A DNA stretch of 64,000 nucleotides from positions 23,588-87,587 of the forward strand of contig JBMNRB010000013.1 of NCBI GenBank assembly GCA_050944435.1. Reading direction: 5' to 3'. Both the position numbers and the translations under genes were made by a program. Each line of letters opens with the position of its first letter. Position 1 is the stretch's first letter. A model generated the notes under the pieces. It made no database searches. It was given only the letters and a program-made list of their open reading frames with translations, and was not told the origin of the DNA. Positions 44,637-52,852 of the stretch are shown in pieces. The DNA is from Ruminococcus_G sp050944435. Its GTDB lineage: Bacteria; Bacillota; Clostridia; Lachnospirales; Lachnospiraceae.

Positions 44637-46045
44637 TGATTGATTTTAAATATCTTCGCAAATACAGGGAAAACAACCGAATAGAGGCGAAACGGGCCAC
44701 CGGTGGTCTGCCGGAGAGTATTTGGGAGACTTATTCTGCCTTTGCCAATACCATGGGCGGAGTGATCCTGCTGGGGGTAGCGGAAAAGAAAGACAAATCT
44801 TTTGAGGCGGTGGATCTTCCGGATCCGGACAGTCTGGCGGGAGAATTCTGGAGTCTGGTCAACGACACGAAGAAAGCCAGCGTAAATATTCTGACGAAAC
44901 ATGATATTGCCGTTCACCGGGTGGAGGGGAAGCGGATTCTTGCCATCACCGTACCAAGAGCCGACCGCCGGGACCGACCGGTCTACGTAAATGGAGATCC
45001 TTATACGGGAACCTACCGGCGGGACGGGGAAGGAGATTACCACTGTTCCAGGGAAACGGTAAAGGGGATGATGCTGGACGCTCTGGAGCGAAGCCGGGAT
45101 TCCCGCATTCTGACCTATATGGGAATGGACGCCCTTGATATGGCCTCGGTTAAAAGTTATCGGCGGCGGATGCAGTCTCTGCGGCCTGGCCATGTATGGG
45201 AAAAACTGGAAGACCGGGAATTTCTCCGCCGCATTGAGGCGGTGAGAAAAACGGGAAAAGATGAGTTCCATCCCACGGCGGCAGGGCTTTTGATGTTTGG
45301 AAAAGAAGGATATATCCTCATGGAATTTCCGGAATTTTCCCTGACCTTTCAACATGCCGGCGCCTGGGGCAATAACCTGTTTCAATTCTATCTGGCCGTG
45401 TGGAATGAGATGACCAGGGAGATGAAACTGGAAAAAGAAAAAGTGAAGGAAGAGATGACCCTGGAGAGGGCCATTCAAGACGCCTTGGCCAACTGTCTGA
45501 TTAACGGAGATTATCTGGGGGCGGGCGGAATTGTCATCGAAGTGAGCCAAAAGGAAATCTCTATGGCTAATCCAGGCAGCTTTCCCATGGATGTGGAAAA
45601 GGCAAAATTGGGAGGAGAGTCCGATCCCAGAAACACGGGACTGAATCGGATGTTCCAGTTGATTCAGGTCAGTGCAGGAATGGGGGAAGGACTGGCCAGA
45701 ATCTATTCCGTCTGGCAGCGCCTGGGACTTTCTGATCCGGTGATCGAAGAGCAATTTAAGCCAGATCGGATCATCCTTCACCTGCCTTTGGAAAAGCATA
45801 GTCTTCTGCCCTCGGATTCCAGAAGAAATGTTTCATTGCGAAACATTTTTTCGGAAAAACAGCTGCAGAAGCAGACAGTGATCGACTGGGTGACGCGGCA
45901 GGTTGCCCTTTCGGAAGATCAGCTTGCCCGTCTGCCGGAACTGGAAACCTGCGATCTTTCCCGGCTGCTGGAAGAAATGTGCAAAGATAATATTCTGATT
46001 CGGGACGTAAAAGAGGGGAAGGTTATATATTCATTAAAAGCATAA
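44636..46045 (+). CDS. AlbA_2 (Schlafen-type) and HATPase domain protein
   Basis: A 469-residue protein. The N-terminal AlbA_2 domain (about 10-130) has ENNRIEAKRA, NTMGGVILLGV and an RRDGEGDYHCS loop. A central/C-terminal HATPase-like part resembles RecG-like regulators: ERAIQDALANCLINGDY (Asn-box equivalent), ISMANPGSF and GEGLARIY. A possible winged helix lies near the end (TRQVALSEDQLARLPELETC). Such proteins are generally DNA-binding regulators, so control of this operon is plausible. It overlaps the permease gene by one base. Confidence 0.8.
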   Translation: MIDFKYLRKYRENNRIEAKRATGGLPESIWETYSAFANTMGGVILLGVAEKKDKSFEAVDLPDPDSLAGEFWSLVNDTKKASVNILTKHDIAVHRVEGKRILAITVPRADRRDRPVYVNGDPYTGTYRRDGEGDYHCSRETVKGMMLDALERSRDSRILTYMGMDALDMASVKSYRRRMQSLRPGHVWEKLEDREFLRRIEAVRKTGKDEFHPTAAGLLMFGKEGYILMEFPEFSLTFQHAGAWGNNLFQFYLAVWNEMTREMKLEKEKVKEEMTLERAIQDALANCLINGDYLGAGGIVIEVSQKEISMANPGSFPMDVEKAKLGGESDPRNTGLNRMFQLIQVSAGMGEGLARIYSVWQRLGLSDPVIEEQFKPDRIILHLPLEKHSLLPSDSRRNVSLRNIFSEKQLQKQTVIDWVTRQVALSEDQLARLPELETCDLSRLLEEMCKDNILIRDVKEGKVIYSLKA

Positions 46046-46155
46046 ATGAGCGCAGCAAAGACAGAAGGTATTCTCAGGCACGATGTACAAAGTAAAATCT
46101 GTCTAAAAAGTGAATCTGCAGAAAGTAAAATGTAAGATTCAGGAAAAAACAATTG

Positions 46156-46184
46156 TTGAATAAAAGAATCGTTTGATGTATAAT
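46156..46184 (+). promoter_or_regulatory. Predicted upstream promoter of the polysaccharide locus
   Basis: TTGAAT (46156-46161), 17-base spacer, TATAAT (46179-46184). The rest of the 287-base gap 46046-46332 holds no frame of note and no clear terminator. Confidence 0.5.
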
Positions 46185-46267
46185 TATACACATTGCAGGA
46201 ATACCGTAAAAAGAAGCTGGTGAAAAATGGCATAACTGGGAATTTTTTGCAAAAATACTGGCATACA

Positions 46268-46296
46268 TTGGATTATTACCATATGTATGGTATAAT
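46268..46296 (+). promoter_or_regulatory. Predicted proximal promoter of the polysaccharide locus
   Basis: TTGGAT (46268-46273), 17-base spacer, TATAAT (46291-46296) with TG extension at 46288-46289. Confidence 0.7.
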
Positions 46297-46332
46297 GGGA
46301 AAAGGTTTTAGCGTATGTAGGAGGAGAGGGTA

Positions 46333-46575
46333 ATGCGTAAGATGGTTTGCCGGTGTTTCGGCATAGTGATTGGCGCTGGGATAGCGACGGTACTGGGGCT
46401 TAAAGGAATGGATCTGTGGATGTTTACTGCTGAGACAGTAAATACAGGCATGGCTGTTCTGTCGGCTCTGCTGGCGTCGCTGGCCGGCGTTATTATTTTT
46501 GCCAAAAGGAGCAAAGACAGTATAAAGATCAGAGAGGATATTCATAAACAGGTATATTATGGAAAAGACAGATGA
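46333..46575 (+). CDS. Small two-helix membrane protein
   Basis: An 80-residue protein with two hydrophobic helices (FGIVIGAGIATVLGL and VLSALLASLAGVIIF) and a short basic cytoplasmic tail. No family recognised. AGGAGGAGAGG lies upstream. It overlaps the dehydratase gene by 17 bases and shares its promoter, so it may be an accessory to the membrane-bound dehydratase. Confidence 0.7.
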   Translation: MRKMVCRCFGIVIGAGIATVLGLKGMDLWMFTAETVNTGMAVLSALLASLAGVIIFAKRSKDSIKIREDIHKQVYYGKDR

Positions 46576-48448
46576 AAAGAGCAGACGGATAGCACTGCAG
46601 TTTTGGAGCAGAGCGCTGGTGCTGGTTTTCCTGGATGTCGTTTTGATTTCGGTGTCCTATTTTATGGCTCTGATCCTTCGGTTCGATTTTATATTTTCCA
46701 ATATACCCAGGGAATACATACAGGGATTTATCTGGTCGCTTCCCTATTGGCTGATTGTCACAGTGGTGACTTTCTATGTTTTGCGGCTGTATCACAGTGT
46801 ATGGAGCTTTGCGGGAGTATCAGAACTGATTCGCATGGTGGCGGCTTATCTGATTTTGATTCCTCTGTACCTGGGCGGTGTTTTGGTTATGGATCTCCAT
46901 ATGCCAAGATCTTATTATTTTATTGGATATATTTTAAGTTTTTGCTTCACCACAGGCGTTCGTTTTTCTTACCGTCTGCTTCGAATATACAGGGAGCGAT
47001 ACCGGAGAAATGAGGCTAAGGGCAGTCAGAAGGAACACGTGATGATCATCGGAGCGGGAAGCGCCGGGCAGGTTCTGATCCGTGAACTTTTGGAAAGCCA
47101 TTGGCTGAATACGAAGGTTTGCTGTGTGATCGACGATAATCCATATAAAAAGGGAAAGCTGCTCAACGGGATCTCAATCGAAGGCGATCGATACGATATT
47201 CCCTATCTGGTGAAAAAATACCATATCGATCGGATTATCTATGCCATTCCAAGCTCCAAGGTGCAGGACAGAAAAGAGATTTTAAATATCTGCAAGGAAT
47301 GCGGATGTAAGCTGCAGACGCTTCCCGGTATTTATCAGCTGGTCAACGAAGAAGTCAGCGTCAGCAAGCTTCGGGATGTGGAGATTACCGATTTGCTGGG
47401 AAGAGAGCAGCTGAAGGTTAATAATGAGGAAATCCTGCAGATGATCGGCGGAGAGACCGTTTTGGTTACAGGGGGAGGCGGTTCTATCGGAAGCGAACTG
47501 TGCCGTCAGATAGCCTCGGCCAATCCCAAATGCCTTGTGATCTTTGATATATATGAAAATAACGCATATGAAATACAGCAGGAGCTGAAACGGAACTATC
47601 CGGATCTTCATCTGGTGACGCTGATCGGTTCCGTGAGAAATAAAAACCGTATCCGGTGGGTGATGAAAACTTACCGGCCTGACGTGGTGTTCCATGCGGC
47701 GGCTCACAAACATGTACCGCTGATGGAGGACAGCCCCAATGAGGCCATCAAAAACAATGTGATGGGTACATATAAGACGGCGGTGGCCGCGGCTAAATAC
47801 GGGGTGAAGAAATTTGTGCTGATTTCCACTGATAAAGCCGTCAATCCCACCAACATCATGGGAGCAAGCAAACGGCTCTGCGAGATGGTGGTGCAGATGA
47901 TGAACCGAAAATACGAACAGACAGATTTCGTAGCCGTCCGTTTCGGCAATGTGCTGGGCAGCAACGGCAGCGTAATTCCCCTGTTCAAAAAGCAGATTGC
48001 AAACGGCGGTCCGGTGACGGTGACCGACAAACGGATTATCCGGTATTTCATGACCATACCGGAGGCGGTTTCCCTGGTGCTGCAGGCTTCCTACTATGCC
48101 CAAGGCGGGGAAATTTTCGTGCTGGATATGGGAGAACCGGTGAAGATCGACGATATGGCGAGAAACCTGATCCGTCTGTCCGGTTATACGCCAGATGTGG
48201 ATATCAAAATTGAATACACCGGTCTGCGTCCGGGAGAGAAGCTTTACGAAGAACTTCTGATGGACGAGGAAGGGCTTCAGGATACAGAAAACAAGCTGAT
48301 CCACATTGGAAAACCCATCAAAATGGATGATGAATGGTTTGAAAGAAAGTTAAAAGAGCTGGATGAAGCCAGCTACGAAGAAATTTCGGATATGAAAAGA
48401 ATCGTGGCAGAGATCGTACCCACATATCACCCGGATCTTAGCCGGTGA
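46559..48448 (+). CDS. Membrane-bound nucleotide-sugar 4,6-dehydratase (CapD/PglF/FlaA1 type)
   Basis: A 629-residue protein. About four N-terminal membrane helices are followed by a CoA-binding/Rossmann segment (MIIGAGSAGQVLIREL) and a C-terminal SDR domain with VTGGGGSIGSELC near residue 303. In NIMGASKRLCE the usual catalytic Tyr is Met, a family trait. It converts UDP-GlcNAc to a 4-keto-6-deoxy sugar, the first step toward bacillosamine-, FucNAc- or QuiNAc-type sugars. The aminotransferase and transferase that would follow in such a pathway are broken at 50.8-52.5 kb. Confidence 0.9.
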   Translation: MEKTDEKSRRIALQFWSRALVLVFLDVVLISVSYFMALILRFDFIFSNIPREYIQGFIWSLPYWLIVTVVTFYVLRLYHSVWSFAGVSELIRMVAAYLILIPLYLGGVLVMDLHMPRSYYFIGYILSFCFTTGVRFSYRLLRIYRERYRRNEAKGSQKEHVMIIGAGSAGQVLIRELLESHWLNTKVCCVIDDNPYKKGKLLNGISIEGDRYDIPYLVKKYHIDRIIYAIPSSKVQDRKEILNICKECGCKLQTLPGIYQLVNEEVSVSKLRDVEITDLLGREQLKVNNEEILQMIGGETVLVTGGGGSIGSELCRQIASANPKCLVIFDIYENNAYEIQQELKRNYPDLHLVTLIGSVRNKNRIRWVMKTYRPDVVFHAAAHKHVPLMEDSPNEAIKNNVMGTYKTAVAAAKYGVKKFVLISTDKAVNPTNIMGASKRLCEMVVQMMNRKYEQTDFVAVRFGNVLGSNGSVIPLFKKQIANGGPVTVTDKRIIRYFMTIPEAVSLVLQASYYAQGGEIFVLDMGEPVKIDDMARNLIRLSGYTPDVDIKIEYTGLRPGEKLYEELLMDEEGLQDTENKLIHIGKPIKMDDEWFERKLKELDEASYEEISDMKRIVAEIVPTYHPDLSR

Positions 48449-49540
48449 TTGGATGACAAGCTGCCGGGAAGAAAAAGTTTCAGGGATAAACGGGCTGAAA
48501 AAGGGATATGTGGTACTGGCCGGTAAAAAGATAACTATATATAATGGAAGAGTGCTGATCAGAAGCAAAAGACAGGATTCCGGTTTCTGCGAAATCGTCG
48601 CCTTGCCGCGTTTCCCAGGGCCGGATGAAATAGAGTGTGCGATATGAGATACGGACAAATAAAAATAATTGAGGTAAAGGAAGGGTAAAAAAACAGGAGA
48701 GCAAACACGTGATATGTTGCGTAGGAGTGTTCCGACACCGAAGAAAACATCCTACTCTAATGTCGCCGCAAGATTTCTGCTGATAACGGAGCGCGGTTTT
48801 TTCATTTGTTTTGAGAAAGCTTAGAAGAAATGGACTGGGAAAACTGATCGGCTTATGACAGGAGAATGTTCCTCTTACAGAAAAGGAGAAATCTTTTCTA
48901 CTGGGATCTAGTAGAAGGGGATAGTTAAGGAAGAAGTCACAATATTTCATCGAAGAAGTTTTCATCCGGCTTACCTCCCGCTCACTTATAGAAAATAAAA
49001 TGGAATGGTTGGTTTGTGAAAAAAATCGGATCTCAGCATATAGTGGCATTGTCAGTAGTAATGGCAGTTCTATATATGTTGGTAAAGTATGCGAAAGCCA
49101 CAATGCAGTTATAATAGAGAAGACAGTGGATATAAGAAAATACAGACAGAAAATTTGGCTCATTGTATATAATGTAGTTTCTTTTAAATTGAAATAACGT
49201 CTTTGAGACGGTTGTGCAGGAAAGTGATTGTAAGGAATCGACAAAAATAGCGGCTTAAAAAGGCGATATGGACATCTACAGGCGGAAATGCCGGGTACAT
49301 AACCGCCTATACATCTTGTTAATGGTTTTATTGGAAAGAGTCATACATAACCGTCTCAAAGAGACATTGTACATTGAACGAAAATGTAACTGTATCAAAG
49401 AGGTAATAGCCCGTTGGACGAGATGATAGATGGAAATAGCATAAGTGTTTTGAAGAGATGATCTTGTGAGGATTATTTGCTCCCCTAAAAAGGAGCAGTA
49501 AAGATAGACAATTTTAGAAACTATATGGGAGATAGTATTG
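48449..49540 (+). other. 1.09-kb intergenic region in the polysaccharide locus
   Basis: No convincing gene. Two short frames (48453-48647 and 49000-49197) lack good ribosome sites and similarity. Visible structure: a hairpin GTAGGA...TCCTAC at 48721-48755; a weak stem followed by six T near 48801, possibly a terminator after the dehydratase; inverted copies of an 17-base sequence at 49199-49216 and 49346-49362; and TGCTCC...GGAGCA at 49489-49508 without a T run. It probably holds a long leader for ugd. Confidence 0.5.
49199..49365. repeat. Inverted repeat flanking 129 bases upstream of ugd
   Basis: GTCTTTGAGACGGTTGTG (49199-49216) is the reverse complement of CATAACCGTCTCAAAGA (49346-49362) with one mismatch over 17 bases. 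Each arm is itself a small hairpin (CGTCT-TTG-AGACG; GTCTC-AAA-GAGAC). It could be ends of a miniature element, an invertible segment, or RNA stems in the leader. Confidence 0.5.
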
Positions 49541-50788
49541 ATGAGTGAAAGAAAAATTGCTGTTGCTGGAACAGGATATGTCGGGTTGTCGCTGGCTGTT
49601 CTTTTAGCACAGCATAATCAGGTGACGGCTGTGGATATTATTCCGGAAAAGGTGGAGATGATTAATGATCGCCTCTCCCCGATTCAGGATGATTATATTG
49701 AAAAGTACTTAAAAGAGAAGAGACTGAATCTTACTGCCACATTGGACGGTGCCTCAGCTTATAAAGATGCTGAGTTTGTAGTCATTGCTGCGCCGACCAA
49801 TTATGACAGCAATAAAAATTTCTTTGATACCTCTGCTGTGGAAGCAGTGATTGAGCTGGTTGTCAAATCGAGTCCGAATGCCATCATGGTAATCAAATCT
49901 ACGATTCCGGTTGGATATACGAAATCTGTGCGTGAGAAGTATAACTGTGACAATATCATTTTCAGTCCGGAGTTTTTGCGTGAGTCCAAAGCTTTGTATG
50001 ATAACTTATATCCGTCCCGGATTATCGTTGGGACAGATGAGAGTGATGAAAGATTAGTTAGTGCTGCACACGAGTTTGCAGGATTGCTGCAGGAGGGTGC
50101 AATTAAAGAGAATATCGACACCTTGTTTATGGGATTCACAGAGGCAGAAGCTGTGAAGCTTTTTGCTAATACATATCTGGCGTTAAGAGTTAGTTACTTT
50201 AATGAACTGGACACATACGCAGAAATGAAAGGCTTAGACACACAGGCAATCATTAACGGTGTATGTCTGGACCCCAGAATTGGCAGCCACTACAACAATC
50301 CGAGTTTCGGCTATGGCGGATATTGCCTGCCGAAAGATACGAAGCAACTTTTGGCTAATTATGCAGATGTGCCGGAAAACCTCATTGAGGCGATTGTCGA
50401 GAGCAACCGGACGAGGAAGGACTTTATTGCAGATCAGGTTCTCCGCAAAGCAGGATATTACTCGTATAGCGAGGCTAGTGATTATGTAGCGGATCGAGAG
50501 AAAGAGGTAGTTGTTGGTGTTTATCGTCTGACTATGAAGAGTAATTCAGATAATTTTCGTCAAAGCAGTATTCAGGGAGTTATGAAGCGAATCAAGGCGA
50601 AAGGTGCTGTGGTGGTGATTTACGAGCCGACGTTGGAGGATGGATCGACGTTCTTCGGAAGTCGGGTTATGAATGATCTGGAGGAGTTTAAGAAGATTAG
50701 TCAGGCGATCATTGCTAACAGGTATGACAGCTGCCTGGATGATGTCGCTGAGAAGGTTTATACACGTGATGTATATCGGAGAGATTAA
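49541..50788 (+). CDS. ugd: UDP-glucose/UDP-sugar 6-dehydrogenase
   Basis: A 415-residue NAD-dependent enzyme making a UDP-uronic acid for the polysaccharide. The N-terminal loop is VAGTGYVGLSLAV; the Thr/Glu region is STIPVGYTKS and FSPEFLRES. The catalytic Cys262 is in GYGGYCLPKDTKQ. Full length. ATG 49541 is nine bases from GGGAG. More AT-rich than the dehydratase gene upstream. Confidence 0.92.
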   Translation: MSERKIAVAGTGYVGLSLAVLLAQHNQVTAVDIIPEKVEMINDRLSPIQDDYIEKYLKEKRLNLTATLDGASAYKDAEFVVIAAPTNYDSNKNFFDTSAVEAVIELVVKSSPNAIMVIKSTIPVGYTKSVREKYNCDNIIFSPEFLRESKALYDNLYPSRIIVGTDESDERLVSAAHEFAGLLQEGAIKENIDTLFMGFTEAEAVKLFANTYLALRVSYFNELDTYAEMKGLDTQAIINGVCLDPRIGSHYNNPSFGYGGYCLPKDTKQLLANYADVPENLIEAIVESNRTRKDFIADQVLRKAGYYSYSEASDYVADREKEVVVGVYRLTMKSNSDNFRQSSIQGVMKRIKAKGAVVVIYEPTLEDGSTFFGSRVMNDLEEFKKISQAIIANRYDSCLDDVAEKVYTRDVYRRD

Positions 50789-50806
50789 CTAAAGGAGCTA
50801 AGGACT

Positions 50807-52035
50807 ATGTTTAACAAGGATCAGGACCTGAAACTGTTTGAATCAAAAGTCTGGCTTTCTTCCCCAACAATGCATGGAGAAGAACTGAAATATATGAGTG
50901 AGGCCTATGAGACGAACTGGATGTCCACAGTTGGAGCGAATATTAATGAAGTCGAGCGTATGGCGGCGGAGAAAATTGGCTGCAAGTATGCAGTTGCCTT
51001 ATCTGCCGGAACTGCATCTTTGCATTTGGCTATGAAGCTGGCAGGCGAGAGATTATACGGTCAGACAGATTTGGGAAAAGGTTCCTTAGCCGGCCACCGG
51101 GTGTTCTGCTCTGATATGACATTTGACGCTACGGTGAACCCAGTGGTTTATGAGGGTGGAATCCCTGTGTTTATTGACACAGAATACGATTCCTGGAATA
51201 TGGATCCGGACATTTGTACGGTACTCCGGGAAAGATCGATGAGATCAGGGCGATTGCTGTTAAGCACGGTGCATTGATTGTGGAAGATGCGGCAGAGTCT
51301 CTTGGCGCTACATATAGAGGTAAACAAACTGGAAATTTTGGGGATTACTGCTGCATTAGCTTTAACGGGAACAAGATTATTACTGGGTCATCCGGAGGAA
51401 TGTTTCTCACAGATTCGAAAGATGATGCTGACAAAGTTCGTAAGTGGTCCACACAGAGCCGCGAGGATGCTTCTTGGTACCAGCATGAGGAACTAGGATA
51501 CAACTATCGGATGAGTAATGTGATCGCCGGAGTGGTGCGTGGTCAGTTCCCGTATCTGGAGGAACATATTAAACAGAAGAAAGAAATCTACTATAGATAT
51601 AAAGAAGGGTTGAAGGACTTACCGGTTGCAATGAATCCGATACCGGTTGACTGCGAACCGAACTACTGGCTGAGTTGTCTTTTGATTGACAAGGATGCAA
51701 TGTGCCAGCAGGTGAGAGGAGAAAAGGAAGCCCTGTATATACCAGAACACGGTAAGAGTTGCCCTACGGAAATCCTGGAAGCAATAAGTTCTATTAATGC
51801 AGAAGGACGTCCGATCTGGAAGCCCATGCATATGCAGCCTGTTTATCGAATGAATGGGTTTGTTACCAGAAATGGTAATGGTCGCGGCAGGAGCAACGCT
51901 TACATAAAGGATATGGGTTCGGCTGACGTTGGAATGGATATCTTTGAGCGTGGTCTGTGTTTGCCGTCTGATAATAAGATGACTGCTGAGGCGCAGGATA
52001 GGATTATTGAAGTTATTAGAGGGTGTTTTGCGTGA
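50807..52035 (+). pseudogene. DegT/DnrJ/EryC1 (PglE/LegC-like) aminotransferase, broken
   Basis: A PLP-dependent sugar aminotransferase in two frames. 50807-51213 encodes the N-terminal part up to YDSWNMDPDI. From about 51211 the next frame continues with HLYGTPGKIDEI and ends at 52035, including EDAAESLGATYRG and SFNGNKIITGSSGG (PLP Lys). Some 20-25 codons normally between these segments are missing and the frame is shifted, so one internal deletion near 51205-51213 killed the gene. It would have aminated the keto sugar made by the dehydratase at 46559. Confidence 0.85.
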
Positions 52036-52047
52036 TAGGAGAGAATA

Positions 52048-52500
52048 ATGAAGCAAGAGCATAGTGGCGATTTAGGCACGCATATTCGATTAGAAAGAAA
52101 ATGTGGGTTTTATGAGTTATATATTAAACGATTGATGGATATTGTCTGTTCATTGGCAGCAATCATCGTGTTTAGTTGGCTTTATATAATTGTTGCGGTT
52201 CTAGTTCGTGTGAAACTAGGTTTACCTGTTCTGTTTAAACAACCCCGTCCTGGTAGGATTGACCCTCAAACAGGACAGGAAAAAATCTTTTATATGTATA
52301 AATTTCGCTCAATGTCTGATGAACGAGATGAGAACGGCAATCTTCTACCAGATGATGTTCGTTTAGGTAAATTTGGGAAAGCACTTAGAGCTACTTCTTT
52401 GGATGAACTGCCGGAGGCTCTTAATATCCTGAAAGGAGTCGGCGGTATAATAGAGCCAACCGAGAAAAAGCTTGATTTTACAGGATTTTCGTTGGCTTAG
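52048..52500 (+). pseudogene. Undecaprenyl-phosphate sugar-1-phosphate transferase (PglC-like), 3' truncated
   Basis: The first 130 residues are a normal small bacterial sugar transferase: one membrane helix (IVCSLAAIIVFSWLYIIVAV), KQPRPGRIDPQTGQ, FYMYKFRSM and TSLDELPEALNILKG. The conserved continuation (DMSxVGPRP and the C-terminal third) is absent. After about 52436 the sequence is unrelated and stops at 52500. It is probably inactive. AGGAGAG precedes the ATG. It decayed together with the aminotransferase before it. Confidence 0.85.
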
Positions 52501-52633
52501 CTAGGTTCCTTAGTATGATTCTTATGATTTTTCATTAAAGGAAACCAATCGCATTTCCAGCGGAAATATATAATAAAGTGGTTTCCTGGATGCTTATTTT
52601 GACCCAATTATAAATAAGTAAATGAGAATCATA
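52454..52633. repeat. Nested inverted repeats at the broken transferase end
   Basis: AGCCAAC (52454-52460) pairs with GTTGGCT (52491-52497). Downstream, three nested pairs occur: TATGATTCT (52514-52522) with AGAATCATA (52625-52633); AGGAAACCA (52539-52547) with TGGTTTCCT (52579-52587); ATTTCC (52553-52558) with GGAAAT (52562-52567). The arrangement resembles a miniature foldback element or a structured RNA. Confidence 0.5.
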
Positions 52634-52852
52634 AATAATAGGAGGTAATGGCTGAGCCTGCGGATGTCCCTCGAAAGACGTTCACAGGTTATCTGTCGTT
52701 GGAGAAAAATATAAGAAATAAATGAGAAAAAAGAGATAAGGAAGTAGCCCTCGATTTTGTCGGGGGGAGACTGTCCGAAAACTCGGATAATCTAATCTGA
52801 TGAGAAAAAGATTGATATGCTCTTGTGAGCGTTCAATATAAATTAAAATTGC
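52634..52852. other. Non-coding stretch with several hairpins before the IS
   Basis: No gene seen. Possible stems: CCTG...CAGG around 52659-52690, CCCTCGA/TCGGGGG at 52748-52767, TCCG...CGGA at 52774-52787. It could be an RNA element or the remains of an older insertion; CTGTCCGAAAAC (52771-52782) recurs inverted at 54733-54744 beyond the IS. Confidence 0.35.

Noticed and set aside
48453..48647. 64-codon frame after the dehydratase gene
   Set aside because: No convincing ribosome-binding site or family similarity; listed only as part of the intergenic region.
49000..49197. 65-codon frame upstream of ugd
   Set aside because: No ribosome site or recognised family, and it ends in the inverted-repeat region.
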